This document shows positions 1 to 14,779 of a DNA stretch of 64,000 nucleotides, in pieces. The DNA is from Mycoplasmopsis gallopavonis (lineage in GTDB: Bacteria > Bacillota_I > Bacilli_A > Mycoplasmatales > Metamycoplasmataceae), in NCBI RefSeq assembly GCF_900660635.1, contig NZ_LR215032.1, positions 310,001 to 374,000 of the forward strand, read 5' to 3'. The notes beneath the pieces were generated by a model. It saw nothing but the letters and a program-made list of their open reading frames with translations, had not been told where the DNA came from and did no database searches. A program made the translations under genes and the position numbers. Positions within the stretch are counted from its first letter, which is position 1; the number at the start of each line of letters is the position of its first letter.

Positions 1-420
1 TAAACCTTTGGTTAAGAAAATAGCTTGCGGAAAAGCAATAAATAATGTTACAAAACGAGTAATAATATTAATTTGACGTCTTCCACGTGGACCGCTTTGA
101 CTCATTTTATAAATTGGAGGAAAAATTTTTGTTTGTAAAATCATCATAATTAACGAAGCATTAATAAATGGACTAATTCCTAAGGCAAAAATAGAAAATT
201 GTCTTAATCCTCCACCACCAATTAAATTTAAAGTATTTAAAAATGCATTATCAGACAATTGATTAGAATTAGCAATTTTAACAAAAGGTAAAGTAATAGT
301 GGTTCCTATAACAAAAATAGTTAAAAGGAAGCTTGTGTATAAAAATTTCTTAACTAAATCATGATTAACTCAAAAATTTATTAATCAATTTTTTAACTTA
401 TAAGTTTTATTATTTAACAA
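1..420 (-). CDS. secY: SecY preprotein translocase subunit, N-terminal part
   Basis: SecY is the membrane channel through which secreted and membrane proteins leave the cytoplasm. The 140 residues seen hold the first transmembrane helix, the plug region (a GGGGLRQFSIFALGISPFI stretch) and the conserved loop QSGPRGRRQ. The gene runs off the left edge, so the C-terminal two thirds are missing here. I chose a TTG start (418-420) because it lies just after a GACGAGG ribosome-binding site and no ATG fits upstream. A TATAAT at 451-456 is a plausible promoter. In most bacteria secY sits inside the ribosomal protein operon; here it is the first gene after rRNA copy 1, so either it has its own promoter or the operon was split. 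Confidence 0.93.
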
Positions 421-450
421 ATTAACCTCGTCTTTCTAATTGACTTATTT

Positions 451-456
451 ATTATA
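451..456 (-). promoter_or_regulatory. secY: -10 box of secY
   Basis: TATAAT on the minus strand, about 30 bases upstream of the secY start. No clear -35 box is visible. It lies between the rRNA terminators and secY, so secY need not depend on rRNA read-through. Confidence 0.45.
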
Positions 457-465
457 TATTAAAAC

Positions 466-515
466 TACAAAAAAAAGCGAATTTCTTGCTTTATAGTTAT
501 AAAAAAAGCAAGAAA
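466..515 (-). terminator. Second terminator after rRNA copy 1
   Basis: Inverted arms TTTCTTGCTTT (482-492) and AAAGCAAGAAA (505-515) followed on the minus strand by a run of eight U. It comes directly after the first hairpin, giving tandem terminators at the end of the rRNA operon. This hairpin is unique to copy 1; the repeat ends just before it. Confidence 0.7.
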
Positions 516-532
516 AAACACCCTCTTGGGTG
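512..532 (-). terminator. Terminator of rRNA operon copy 1
   Basis: CACCC (519-523) and GGGTG (528-532) form a tight stem with a four-base loop, followed on the minus strand by six U. It lies just after the 23S 3' processing arm, and the same hairpin ends copy 2. Confidence 0.85.
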
Positions 533-534
533 AA

Positions 535-555
535 GTTCTTTCAAAACTGAATAGT
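535..555 (-). other. 3' arm of the 23S processing stem, copy 1
   Basis: This arm is complementary to 3620-3640 upstream of 23S. Together they would form the long helix that brackets pre-23S rRNA, the usual RNase III substrate. The arm carries the GTTCTTT and CAAAACT module also used for 16S. Confidence 0.65.
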
Positions 556-593
556 AAATAATAATTCATTAAAATGCCTAAATATACATCTTA

Positions 594-3487
<2,894 letters not shown>

Positions 3488-3773
3488 CAATATTCGACCT
3501 ATTGTTGATGTATATTCAAAGACATTTCAATAAATTATTACATTGTAATAATTACTCGGTATCAATCAAAACAAATTAACCAATTTAATTTATTTATTTG
3601 ATGTCGTTGTAATATCTTTACTATTCAGTTTTCAAAGAACAAGAGAGAAAGTTCTCTCAAAACTAGATATATCTATGGACTATTAACATAGTACATGTGT
3701 CATTGTAACAATTATTAATTATTTTAATAAAAATAGTCTTTAAGTATCCTATTAGATAGGTAATGTACTCCGT
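3488..3773 (-). other. 16S-23S internal spacer, copy 1
   Basis: About 286 bases with no tRNA gene. It holds the downstream arm of the 16S processing stem (3651-3673), which pairs with 5301-5322, and the upstream arm of the 23S stem (3620-3640), which pairs with 535-555. Both use a GTTCTTTGAAAACT core. Confidence 0.7.
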
Positions 3774-5283
<1,510 letters not shown>

Positions 5284-5335
5284 TGACTGTCATGTATTGT
5301 ATATATCTAGTTTTCAAAGAACTTTATTTAAAATG

Positions 5336-5352
5336 TTTGCTTAATTATTATA
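5336..5352 (-). promoter_or_regulatory. Promoter of rRNA operon copy 1
   Basis: TATAAT at 5347-5352 (minus strand), directly followed by AATTAAGCAAA. The same 17-base block lies before the tRNA-Asn cluster (25005-25021) and before tRNA-Leu (25876-25892), so it looks like a stable-RNA promoter core. No good -35 box is seen 17 bases upstream. Confidence 0.7.
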
Positions 5353-5500
5353 CACACAATTTTGAAAATAATAAATATTTTTTTATATTTTTTAAAACTT
5401 CAAAATTATCAAAATTTATGTGTGAAATAATAATAACATAATTATCAAAAAAATATTAAAAAATATTAATTTTTTTGATGAAAAAAATTAAGAAAAAAAT

Positions 5501-5527
5501 AAAAAAAATCACTATAAAAGTGATTTT
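5501..5527 (-). terminator. Terminator after tRNA-Ile
   Basis: Arms AAAATCACT and AGTGATTTT with a five-base loop, followed on the minus strand by a U-rich run. It separates tRNA-Ile from the rRNA promoter. Confidence 0.8.
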
Positions 5528-5543
5528 GGACAATTTCTTGAAA

Positions 5544-5620
5544 TGGTGCGAACGAATGGACTTGAACCATCGACCTCACGATTATCAGTCGTGTGCTCTA
5601 ACCAGCTGAGCTACGCTCGC
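5544..5620 (-). tRNA. tRNA-Ile (GAT)
   Basis: 77 bases with encoded CCA. Full cloverleaf: acceptor GCGAGCG with CGTTCGC, T-loop GTTCAAGTC, anticodon loop CTGATAA giving GAU. It lies between rpsI and rRNA copy 1, not in the rRNA spacer. A TATAAT at 5635-5640 could serve as its promoter, or it may be read with rplM-rpsI, since no terminator separates them. Confidence 0.96.
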
Positions 5621-5681
5621 ATATGTGCTTATTTATTATATAACATTTATAATAATAAACAAGCAAAATTATTAAAATAAA

Positions 5682-6071
5682 TTAACGTTTTGAGAATTGT
5701 CTTGCACGACGAGCTGCACGAAGACCTGGTTTTTTACGTTCTTTAGCTCTCGCGTCTCTTGTAAGCATTCCTGCAGATTTTAAAACAGCACGGTAATCAG
5801 CACTAGCTTCTAATAAAGCTCTCGCGATCCCTAATCTAATAGCACCAGCTTGGCCACTTAATCCACCACCTGCAACATTAACTGAAACATCGAATTGTCC
5901 TAATGTTTCTGTTAAAGCAAAAGGTTGGTTAGCATCTTTTAAATAAATGTCTGATGTAAGGTATTCTCTTGCATCACGGTTATTAATAACAAATTTACCT
6001 GATCCACTTGTTAATCTAACACGTGCAACAGATGATTTTCTTCTTCCTAAACCACGGTATTGTACTGACAT
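5682..6071 (-). CDS. rpsI: 30S ribosomal protein S9
   Basis: Small-subunit protein whose C-terminal tail reaches the P-site tRNA. 129 residues, the usual length; it starts [20 protein letters not shown] and ends in the conserved basic tail [15 protein letters not shown] ribosome site precedes the start. It follows rplM after two bases, the classic L13-S9 pair, and is surely cotranscribed and probably translated by coupling. Confidence 0.98.
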   Translation of the reverse strand: MSVQYRGLGRRKSSVARVRLTSGSGKFVINNRDAREYLTSDIYLKDANQPFALTETLGQFDVSVNVAGGGLSGQAGAIRLGIARALLEASADYRAVLKSAGMLTRDARAKERKKPGLRAARRARQFSKR

Positions 6072-6073
6072 AA

Positions 6074-6508
6074 TTATTTAACCTCTAATCTTTCTGGATT
6101 TTGTGCTTCATGTTTGTGAGCTGGACCTGCGTAAACAAATAAATTACGACGTTGTTTATTACCAAGTTTTGTATGTGGAATCATACCACTTACTGCCTTT
6201 TCAATTAAAGCTGTTGGTCTTTTAGCTCTTAATTTTGTTGCTGTAATGCTTTTTAATCCACCTGGAAAACCTGAGTGTGAATAGTAAATTTTGTTTTCTT
6301 CTTTTTTAGCTGTTAAAATGATTTTTTCTGCATTGATAATGATAACATTATCACCCATATCTGCATTTGGTGTAAAAGTAGGTTTATTTTTCCCTCTTAA
6401 AACTGAAGCAACAAATGCTGATAAACGCCCTAAAACTTGTCCTTCAGCATCGATAATATATCATTTTTTATCGGCTGTTTGTTTGTTAACAATTGTAGTT
6501 TGTCTCAT
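6074..6508 (-). CDS. rplM: 50S ribosomal protein L13
   Basis: Early-assembling large-subunit protein. 144 residues. The start at 6508 follows a strong AGGAGG site; the N-terminal 50 residues include one TGA-encoded tryptophan (KKWYIIDAEG), so a standard-code reading would begin too late. Conserved segments are [10 protein letters not shown] and [11 protein letters not shown]. First gene of the rplM-rpsI pair. A TATAAT about 70 bases upstream (near 6569) is the probable promoter. Confidence 0.97.
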
Positions 6509-6690
6509 AACTATCCTCCTACGTTAATTTAAAATATATCTGGGTTGGTTTGTAAATTGCAATACTATTATAACACAAAGAAAAAAATATAAAGTATAAA
6601 AAGAAACTTTTAAAACTTTTTCAATTTATCCCGAATTCCATCTTTCATCTGATTATTATTCTTGCGTAATATTTATTATATTGGAAAATA

Positions 6691-6722
6691 AAAAAATTAG
6701 AAACTGATAATTTCTAATTTTC
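6691..6722 (-). terminator. Terminator after the 6741-7769 gene
   Basis: Arms AAAATTAGAAA (6693-6703) and TTTCTAATTTT (6711-6721) with a seven-base loop and U run. It ends the obg transcript before the rplM promoter. Confidence 0.75.
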
Positions 6723-6740
6723 TTTTTAAATAATTCAAAA

Positions 6741-7769
6741 CTATTTAAGGTAAATTGGAATATCATAAAATGACAGAATAAAATATAAAGTATATAAATC
6801 TAAAATTGATTGATCATATATGGTTCTAATTATTTTTGAGGAATTTGAAGTATTAAATGATCTTAATTCAAAATTAAACTTTGTCCCTACAAATGAAGTT
6901 AACATTATTTCCGGTGTAGCTAAAATATTAATTTTTTTGATAATTGAATAATCATTATCAATTTGACGATTGACACATACTTCTTGTGAATAAGGCGTAA
7001 AAATTTTACGCATTGATAAATCATCATTAGATCTTAGACGAAACATTTTATTGAATTGGTCATTTTCCAATTTTTGTTTTTCTAAACCTCATAAGTTTGA
7101 ATTGATTTCAAAATATGCTCCTTCTGATTTTAAAGCAGAAGTATCTAAAAAGACTTTATAGTCATAATGATAAACAATTTCAACATGATCCTTTTTTGCA
7201 ATTCTTTCAATTCAAACAACTTGCACAAGCATTCCTTGATATTTTTCTCTAATTGAAAATGCTCATTTGACTTCTCAGGAATGTTTTTTTGCTCTAGACG
7301 GAATGCCAGGGGCAGCTCTTCAAAAATCAGGTGCTTTAATTTTCTCTAAAAATTCATGAATTTCAGATGATTTAGGTTTTCAAATTTTTCATTCTAACTC
7401 ATTAGATTCAAGAGCAGTTGCGTAAATTTGTTCTAAATTTGTTTTTGCAAAAATTTCTGTTGCAATTAATTGGTACTTCTTGTTTTTTAAGCGACGGAAA
7501 ACAAAAGATAAGATAAGAAGACATAAGCCAATAAATCCAAAAGAGGATATAATGATGCTTTTTTGGAATCTAGAAAATAAAATAGCTGTAAGAAGCAATA
7601 AAAATAAACCAGAACCAAGTAAACTTCAAAATCAAATATTTATTTTTTTAATTTCAGGAAGATAAGGCTCAACCGCTTCATCAACAAGAGTTTTTAATTT
7701 AGGATAAATTGCTTGATTTGTTTTTTGAGTAAATTTTTCAAAGCTTAAAAAATCATTAACTCTTTTCAT
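6741..7769 (-). CDS. Two-helix membrane protein, DUF3137-like
   Basis: 342 residues once TGA is read as Trp. A cytoplasmic N-terminus of about 45 residues is followed by two adjacent hydrophobic helices (roughly 46-65 and 70-90) and then a long soluble C-terminal domain. Length and layout resemble the DUF3137 proteins common in mycoplasmas, but this is an impression from topology rather than a motif match. It begins three bases after obg stops, with its GAGG site inside the obg end, so it is translationally coupled to obg. Function unknown. Confidence 0.85.
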
Positions 7770-7772
7770 TTT

Positions 7773-9041
7773 TTATACCTCGTTTTCTCATTCAAATTGA
7801 TAACCATAAATCGAAACTACATCACCTTGTTTAATTCCTCTTCGCACAAGTTCTTCTCAAACTCCGATTTTTTTCAAAATATTATTGAATCTTAAAAGGT
7901 TATCGTAAGTATTAATTGGAATTTTATGATAAAGTTCTTCAATTTTCTTACCAGTAATTTCATAGTATCCTTTATAAGGTGAAAAAATTTCATAATCTGG
8001 TTCAAATTGAATTACTTTAATTTGTTCTTCCTCTTCATTTTCGATTGGATTTAATGCAGCTTCTTTAACTAATTTAAGAAGTTCTCCTTTAACTTTAGCT
8101 AAATTTTCATGATTAATTGCAGAAATAGTCACAATTTGTAAATCAGGATATGCTTTCTTAAATTGATCAAGATGTTCAGTAAAAGAACTTAAATCAGATT
8201 TATTAGCAATAATTAATTGCGGTTTATTTTCTAATTTCAAATTGTAACTTTTTAATTCTTGATTAATAATTTGATAATCTTCGATTGGATTTTTATCTTC
8301 AGAACCAAAATCAATAATATGTGCAATAACACGACAACGCTCAATATGTTTTAAAAATTGAATACCAAGACCTTTACCTAAAGATGCCCCTTTAATTAAC
8401 CCAGGTAAGTCAGCGACAGTAAATGAATCACCATCATATTCAACCATCCCTAACTGAGGAACTAAAGTTGTAAATTCATAATCAGCAATTTTTGCTTTGG
8501 CATTTGAAATGATTGAAAGTAAAGTGCTTTTACCAGCTGACGGTTTACCGACAAGACCCACATCACTAAGAATTTTTAAAACAATATTAGCCTCATACTT
8601 TTCACCTGGCATTCCATTTTCTGAAATTCTAGGAGCCGTGTTTTTAGCGGTCTTAAATTTTGTGTTTCCACGACCACCTTTACCTCCGCTAGCAACTAAA
8701 TACGGGACATCAGCTTCAATAACATCAGCAACTAATTTTTTTCCATTGTAAACCAAAGTACCAATTGGAACTTTAATATAAGTGTCTTTAGCATTCGCTC
8801 CATAAAGATTTTTTGGTCCACCTTTCACACCATCTTCCGCAACTATGTGTTTGCTTTTATAAAAACTAAGTAGAGTATTTTTACCATGGTCACCAACAAA
8901 GTAAATATTTCCTCCTCGACCTCCGTCACCTCCGTCAGGTCCACCTTTATCAACGTGTGCTTCACGTCTAAATGAGATCATTCCATCTCCACCCTTACCA
9001 GCTTGTAATAAAATTTTTACTTCATCAACGAATTTTGCCAT
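7773..9041 (-). CDS. obg: GTPase Obg (CgtA)
   Basis: Essential GTPase linked to large ribosomal subunit assembly and stress response. 422 residues. Domain order: glycine-rich Obg fold (1-158, with GKGGDGMISFRRE and DGGRGGN), G domain (P-loop GKPSAGKSTL near 165, G3 DLPG, G4 NKSD), then a C-terminal OCT domain ending WENEV. The OCT end is seen only if a TGA codon is read as Trp. An AAAGGAG site precedes the ATG. A TATAAT at 9088-9093 is a likely promoter; it heads a two-gene unit with the membrane protein downstream. Confidence 0.97.
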
Positions 9042-9111
9042 GATTTTCTCCTTTATAGTATTCTATATACTAACTAAATTTTATCGAATTATAACACAAG
9101 GTATTCAAAAA

Positions 9112-9139
9112 AGAAAAAAAGCAGGTAAAACCTACTTTT
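9112..9139 (-). terminator. Terminator overlapping the secDF stop codon
   Basis: Stem AAGCAGGT / ACCTACTT (9119-9126 and 9130-9137) with one G-U pair and a three-base loop, followed on the minus strand by a U-rich stretch. It closes the ruvA-ruvB-secDF transcript. Confidence 0.7.
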
Positions 9140-11753
9140 ATGATAAATAATCATTAATTCCATTGAAAGTTTGTTCTTCAGGTCAATTAATATTTCAGTA
9201 ACCTTTTTGAATTCGTTTTTGAATTCGTTTTTGACGTGAAAGTTCAAGTTTGCTTCATACTCAGGTACAAATAAAAATTGAAGAATATACACCAATACTA
9301 ATTCCAAAAAGCATAATAATGTTGAAAGCAAAATCAGTTGCATTTTGGAAAGATAAAAGAACAACGATTGCGAAAATAGTAGTAAGTGATGTATACAAAC
9401 TTCTCTTTAATGTATCAGCGATTGCCGTATTAGCTATTTTTCTAATATCTTCTTTGCTAAGAATTTTTCTAACATATTGTGAATTGATAATTTCTCTAAT
9501 TTTGTCAAAAGTAACAACAGTGTCATTAATACTTAATCCTAAAATTGCTAGCATTGCTGCAACAACTATAGTTGAGATTTGTAATCTTGTAATAACTATA
9601 AAAGAAACAACCATTAAAAAGTCATGTAATAAACCAATAATTGCAGCAATTGAATAAGTATAATTCATTCTGAATAAAAGATAAATTACAATAGCTATAA
9701 AACTAATTCCTGTTGCAAGCATTGCATTTAAGACTAATTTTTGAGCTTCTGAATTTGAAACTTGGTATGCTAAAACTTTGTAATCACTATTTATTGTTTT
9801 TACTACATCTTTAACTTTATTTAAAATTTGATCATGATCAATATTTTCTGTAGTTTGAATCGAAACAAGATAAGATTGATTCTCAACATTAGCAACACTA
9901 ATTGAAATATGATTAGCTAAATCAGGAATTTCTAAATTAGCATTAATTAAACTTTGTTTAATTTGTAAAGCATCATTTTGAGTAATAAAAATTGTATTAG
10001 CATCATCACCAACAATCGAAAGATTAAGACCTCCACTAAATTGAATTGAAGTATTAATTCCTAACGATAACCTACCTTTTGAACCGGCTATTGCACCAAA
10101 AACTATAATTGCAATTAGAATAAAAATTAAAGAACTAAGTACGAATCATTTTGAGTTTTTTAAATAATCAAAATTATTAACTCAAGTTTTAATTTTAGTT
10201 GTTTTATTAATATATCTTTTTCTTATTCCTAATAAATATAACCTATTATCAAAAAGACCTGTTCCAACTATCATTGACGCTAAAAATCTTTGGAAAACAA
10301 GCATTACTAAAAGAGTAAATAAAACAGATAAAACTAAAGTAATACTAAATCCTTTAACATCTTTAGTTCCTAAATAGAAAAGAATAAATCCAACTAAAAT
10401 TGTTGTGACATTGGCATCAACAATACTTGAAAGCGATTGACGGTTAGCATTCCTAAACGACTTTTTAAACGAATCACCTTCATAAATTTGCTTTTTAAGT
10501 CTTTCGTAAGTAATAACATTAGCATCAACACTAATTCCGATACCAATAATTAATGCAGCAATTGTTGAAGGAGAATATTCTCCTCTTAAAGCTGTAAAGA
10601 TTAAAAGAGTTAAAAAGATATAAAGTGACATACTAATTGTACTTAAAGCACCTAGTAAACCATAATTAACAATCATTCAAAGTGCAATAACACTAAAAAT
10701 AATAATTCCTGCTAGCATTGCATACTTAAATGCATTAGCATTTTTACCAGCTTCAACATAATATTTTAAAAGTGGAACAAGTTCATAATTACTTAAACCA
10801 AATTTAATTTTATCAGCTAATTCCTTAGCTTGTACTTGTGTAAAGTTTCCTTGAATAATTGTTTTATTTGTGTTAATTGTATTTTGAGCCACAGGTGCAC
10901 TAATTAAATATTTTTCAGCATCAAAAACATTTTTCTTTAATGCATTTTCAACAATCATTCCTGAATCATTTTGATATGTTGCTTGATTACCTACGTGAAT
11001 AAAATTTCATAAATTTTTACCTGAGGCTTCTCAATCACTTGGAAATTCTTGAGTTGCCATTTTGTAAAGTTGTTCAAGATTTAATCAAATTAACATTCTT
11101 TGATCTTGTTGTTTTGAAATATAAGTTGTAGCATCTACCCAAGCATTTTCACCACTTACACCATTTAATTCAATCGAAACACCTCATTTTCCATCAGAAC
11201 CAACTTCTGCATTAATTCCGTTAGCTTTAAATGGGGGTATTCAAGTTGAAATTGGTAAAAGATTACCATCTTTATCAAATAAAGAAGCATCCTTGGTGAA
11301 CGAAATTGTTGAACCATCTTTTTGAAAAAGTGGATGCATTTGAGAATCTGTAATTGTTAAAATTGGTTTAGTAACAATTTCTTTTTCAAATTCATTAAGT
11401 TGGCTAGAACTATAATTTCCACTTTTTGTAATTCTCAATTTTCCATCACCTTCGGTTGAAACGTTGATTCCATTTAAACCAGTTCCCCCAGTTAATCTAT
11501 TATAAAGTGATTGATTGATAAGCTCAATAAGTGAAGAGTCAGCATTCTCAATCTTACCTTTTTCATCTTTGACTTGAGCTTGAACAACAACTTCAACTCC
11601 TCCGGCATATTCAATTGATTTATTAACATTTTTTGAAATATAATAATTGCTTCCAGCAAAAATAGCAAATCCTGCTGATGCAATCGTAATAAAACTAATT
11701 AAATATCTTTTGAAATTATTAAGCTTAAAGATATTTTTAATTCATTTAATCAT
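9138..11753 (-). CDS. secDF: Protein translocase subunits SecD and SecF, fused
   Basis: Proton-driven membrane partner of SecYEG that helps pull exported chains outward. 871 residues, the fused form. An N-terminal helix (about 14-33) and large external domain precede the SecD helices with GIGISVDANVITYERLK (residues about 420-440); a second helix, external domain and the SecF helices follow with LSINDTVVTFDKIRE. Six in-frame TGA codons break it in a standard reading. The C-terminal tail has a tandem 12-base repeat (near 9206-9233) coding QKRIQKRIQK. No Shine-Dalgarno is seen; TAATAT lies nine bases before the ATG, so a leaderless internal transcript is possible. Confidence 0.95.
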
Positions 11754-11804
11754 ATTGATTAAATATTACCACAAAAAGAACAAAAAAGATGCAAATAGCT
11801 CTGA

Positions 11805-12752
11805 TTAGAGTTGACTCTTTAGATATTCAACTCCTAATTTTGTAATTTTTCTGCCTCGTGAATTTTTATCAATAAACTTATGATAAAGTAAAATCGGTTC
11901 TATTTCATTAATTAAAGTATCTTTGTTGTGAGCAGTTAAACCGATAATGGTATCTAATGAAACATAACTTCGATTAAAACCATCATTTAGAATATTTAAA
12001 TATTCAATATGATCTTTGGTTAAACCAAATTGATATAAATCAAGTGATTTAAAAGTTTTTTTAATAATTTTTTCATTAATAATTCCTTGATTTTCTGCAA
12101 GAGCAAAATCATAAACTCTTTCTAAAAGATGATTTGCAACTCTTGGAGTATAGCGTGAGTAACTGGCAATTTGTTTTTGAAAATTTTGATCAATTTGGAT
12201 TTGCATTTTTTTAGCTGATATTTTTAAAATTTTTAAAATATCTTTTTCACAATAATTTGTCAATCTAGCAATATATCCAAAGCGATCTTTAAATGGTTGA
12301 GTTAATTCATTAATTTTTGTCGTTGCACCAATTAAAGTGAAAGGTTTAACTTTCATTCTAACTGCCCGAGAATTTCCTTCTTTACCAATAATTAAATCAA
12401 AAACAAATTCCTCCATTGCACTATATAAAAATTCAATAACCAATTTATTAACACTATGAATTTCATCAATAAAAAGAATATCTCCTTCATTCAATAACGA
12501 AAGAATACTTAGAATATCAGCTTTTTTCTCAATATTTGCACCTTGAACATAATGAATTTTTTGATTTAATTCATGTGCAATAATTGTTGCCAGCGTGGTT
12601 TTACCCATTCCTGGTGAACCGTAAAAAAGTATGTGAGCTAGTGGTTTATTTTTGATTTTTGAACTAGCAATCATTGCTTTTAAAGTTTGAATTAAACGAC
12701 TTTGACCAATAAAATCACAAAAACTTTGAGGTCTTAAATTAATTTTAGACAT
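11805..12752 (-). CDS. ruvB: Holliday junction helicase RuvB
   Basis: AAA+ motor that drives branch migration with RuvA. 315 residues. Walker A GSPGMGKTT (45-53), Walker B ILFIDEIH (near 92-99), sensor GATTK and the arginine-finger region FKDRFG are all present; a winged-helix domain follows. It overlaps the ruvA end by eight bases (ATG inside the ruvA 3' end), so translation is coupled. Recombination is a plausible route for the long rRNA repeat in this window. Confidence 0.97.
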   Translation of the reverse strand: MSKINLRPQSFCDFIGQSRLIQTLKAMIASSKIKNKPLAHILFYGSPGMGKTTLATIIAHELNQKIHYVQGANIEKKADILSILSLLNEGDILFIDEIHSVNKLVIEFLYSAMEEFVFDLIIGKEGNSRAVRMKVKPFTLIGATTKINELTQPFKDRFGYIARLTNYCEKDILKILKISAKKMQIQIDQNFQKQIASYSRYTPRVANHLLERVYDFALAENQGIINEKIIKKTFKSLDLYQFGLTKDHIEYLNILNDGFNRSYVSLDTIIGLTAHNKDTLINEIEPILLYHKFIDKNSRGRKITKLGVEYLKSQL

Positions 12753-13335
12753 GACTTCTAGCTTGATGACTAGCTATAATTTGAATCGAATCTTCTATCA
12801 TTTGATCCAAATCATTAGTTTCTTTAATTTCTGATAAAGCTAAATCAATTTGATGTTTTTTAAAACCTAAAGTACTAAGGGTTTTAATTAAATCAGTGAT
12901 TTTATCGTTATTTTGAGTTATGTTCTCAGGTTTAGGTTGAATTAATTTGGATCATTTGTTTTTTAACTCTACACAAATTAATTTTGCTGTTTTTTCGTTT
13001 ACAAAGCTAAATTTTGAAAGTTCTTGTCAATTTTCACTTACAATTAAATTCGCAACATTTTCTCAACCGTGATTAAGAATATTTAAAGCAATTCTTGGAC
13101 CTATTTTATCAATTGTAATTAAGTCCATAAAAAGAATTCGTTCTTTAAAATCTTTGAAACCAAAAGTATTTTTGCAATAATCTGTTTGATATTCAAAGAA
13201 GTACATTTTAATTTTTTGAGAAACTTCATAGCGTGAATCTTCAGCTACTTGCAAAAGATACCCTGTTCCTTGACTTTCTAAAATTACATTGTTTTTGTTT
13301 TTATAAACAATTTCTCCGAATTTATATAAAATCAT
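12745..13335 (-). CDS. ruvA: Holliday junction protein RuvA
   Basis: Tetrameric junction-binding partner of RuvB. 196 residues: N-terminal OB fold, a helix-hairpin-helix segment (ITIDKIGPRIALNILNHG) and a short C-terminal RuvB-binding domain (about 150-196) ending SHQARSHV. TGA-coded Trp residues hide the C-terminal half from a standard reading. The AAGGAG site before the ATG is good. First gene of ruvA-ruvB-secDF. Confidence 0.95.
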
Positions 13336-13410
13336 TTTTTCTCCTTATTTAGTCCATCTAATAAATAAAAAAAATTTGAAAGAAAAACTAAAAAAGTACA
13401 AAAATAATAA

Positions 13411-13436
13411 AAAAAATAGCTAAGACTAGCTATTAA
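13411..13436 (-). terminator. Terminator after rpmF
   Basis: AATAGCTA (13415-13422) and TAGCTATT (13427-13434) with loop AGAC and a run of U on the minus strand. Confidence 0.8.
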
Positions 13437-13449
13437 TTATATTAATAAA

Positions 13450-13653
13450 TTATTTTTGGATACGATCGTCTAACGCAACATATCCTTCAACTTTTTTACC
13501 TTTGTAAAAACCACAAAATCTACATACTACGTGTTGCTCAACTAATTTTGTACAATTTGAGCATTTAACAAGGTTAGGTACATCTAACGCATTGTGTGTT
13601 TGTCTTTTGTGTTTACGTTGCTTTGAAGTTTTACGTTTTGGTACTATAGCCAT
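13450..13653 (-). CDS. rpmF: 50S ribosomal protein L32
   Basis: 67 residues with the zinc-ribbon pattern C31-x2-C34 and C44-x2-C47, the C+ form of L32. N-terminus MAIVPKRKTSKQRKHKRQTH is typical. A strong AAGGAGG site precedes it. Single-gene transcript: promoter-like TATAAT near 13695 and a terminator right after the stop. Confidence 0.98.
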   Translation of the reverse strand: MAIVPKRKTSKQRKHKRQTHNALDVPNLVKCSNCTKLVEQHVVCRFCGFYKGKKVEGYVALDDRIQK

Positions 13654-13815
13654 GGTTGTCCTCCTTTGTGGTCTTTATAATTAGCAAAAATATTATAATA
13701 TAAAACTAATATAAATCTTAATAATTTTTTGATTTTTTCAAAGTTAAAAATAGCTATAAAAAGATAATTTATTCCTTTTTATTTATTAGTTAATAATCTT
13801 TGTAGTAAAAATTAC

Positions 13816-13821
13816 TATAAT
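13816..13821 (+). promoter_or_regulatory. tmcAL: -10 box of tmcAL, probably leaderless
   Basis: TATAAT ends eight bases before the tmcAL ATG (13830) and there is no Shine-Dalgarno in between, so transcription should start at or next to the ATG. Confidence 0.6.
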
Positions 13822-13829
13822 TTAAAAAT

Positions 13830-14756
13830 ATGAAATGATGAAAGAAAAAAACTAAAATTGGAATTGTAGTCGAATACAACCCATTTCACAACGGTCATAT
13901 TTATCAACTAAACTGAATTCAGAAAAACTTTTATAATCCTAAAATCACCGTTGCAATGTCTCAAAAATACTCACAACGTGGCGAAATAATTTGTGTAAGC
14001 TACAACCAAAGAAAGAGAATTGCTAAAAAATATGGTGTTAATAAATTTGTGAAATTACCAGTTGAAATAAGTGCACAAGCTGCACATATTTTCGCTCGTG
14101 AAGCTGTTTTAAAATTAGCAAAAAAAGGAATTGAGTTTTTGGTTTTTGGTTCAGAAACAGGTGATGTAAATCTTTTTCTTACAATTGCCAAAACGATCAA
14201 AAATAATCGTCAAGAATATAATAGACTAGTTAAATACTATTTAAAGCAAGGCGGAAATAGCTTTCCACGAGCAACTAATTTGGCATTAAGCGAACTTGTT
14301 GGCCACGATATTTCTATGCCTAATGATATTTTGGGACTGGAATATGTTAAAACTATCGTAGATTTTGATTTGCCTATTACTCCAATCGCAATTAAGCGTA
14401 CAATTGATTTTCACGCAGAGCAAACTAATAACAACTTCGCAAGTGCAAGCTTAATTCGTAAAATGCTACTTCAAAATCAAAATGTTTCTGAATATACACC
14501 AATGAAAATTGTTAAAATCCCACAAAAAAGATTAATTGAAAACACCTATCCTCGTTTTCAAAAAATAATCAAAAATACATCAGTTGAAAAATTACGTGAA
14601 CTCAAAATGATTAGCGAAGGAATTGAAAATCTCTTCAAAAAACAAATTGATAAACCTAATTACGCAAGTTTTATTGAAGCTTGTGTTAGCAAAAGATATA
14701 CTGCAAGTCGAATCAAAAGAACTTATCTTTTTGTTCTTCTAGGAATTAAAAAATAA
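13830..14756 (+). CDS. tmcAL: tRNA(Met) cytidine acetate ligase TmcAL (YlbM family)
   Basis: Enzymes of this family make N4-acetylcytidine at the wobble base of elongator tRNA-Met using acetate and ATP. 308 residues, somewhat shorter than the Bacillus enzyme. The nucleotidyltransferase motif GIVVEYNPFHNGH lies at residues about 10-22 and FGSETGDVN near 107. The true start is well before the first standard-code ATG because TGA-Trp codons follow it (MKWWKKK). Only plus-strand gene in this block; it converges with rsuA and shares a terminator with it. Confidence 0.93.
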
Positions 14757-14779
14757 CCTTTTTTTAAGGTTATTTTTTA
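14748..14779. terminator. Bidirectional terminator between tmcAL and rsuA
   Basis: AAAATAACCTT and AAGGTTATTTT flank a T-rich loop, with A and T runs on both sides, so it can work in both directions. Both stop codons lie inside the stem. Confidence 0.75.

Noticed and set aside
3488-3773. tRNA gene in the 16S-23S spacer
   Set aside because: No cloverleaf or T-loop motif is present; only processing-stem arms.
9206-9233. Tandem 12-base repeat in the end of secDF
   Set aside because: Only two and a half copies, in frame, coding a basic tail. It looks like a normal length variant.
9138-11753. Apparent frameshifts and split genes in secDF, dnaK, ptsI, metG and many others
   Set aside because: All breaks are TGA codons, which code Trp here. 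The joined frames are full-length family members.
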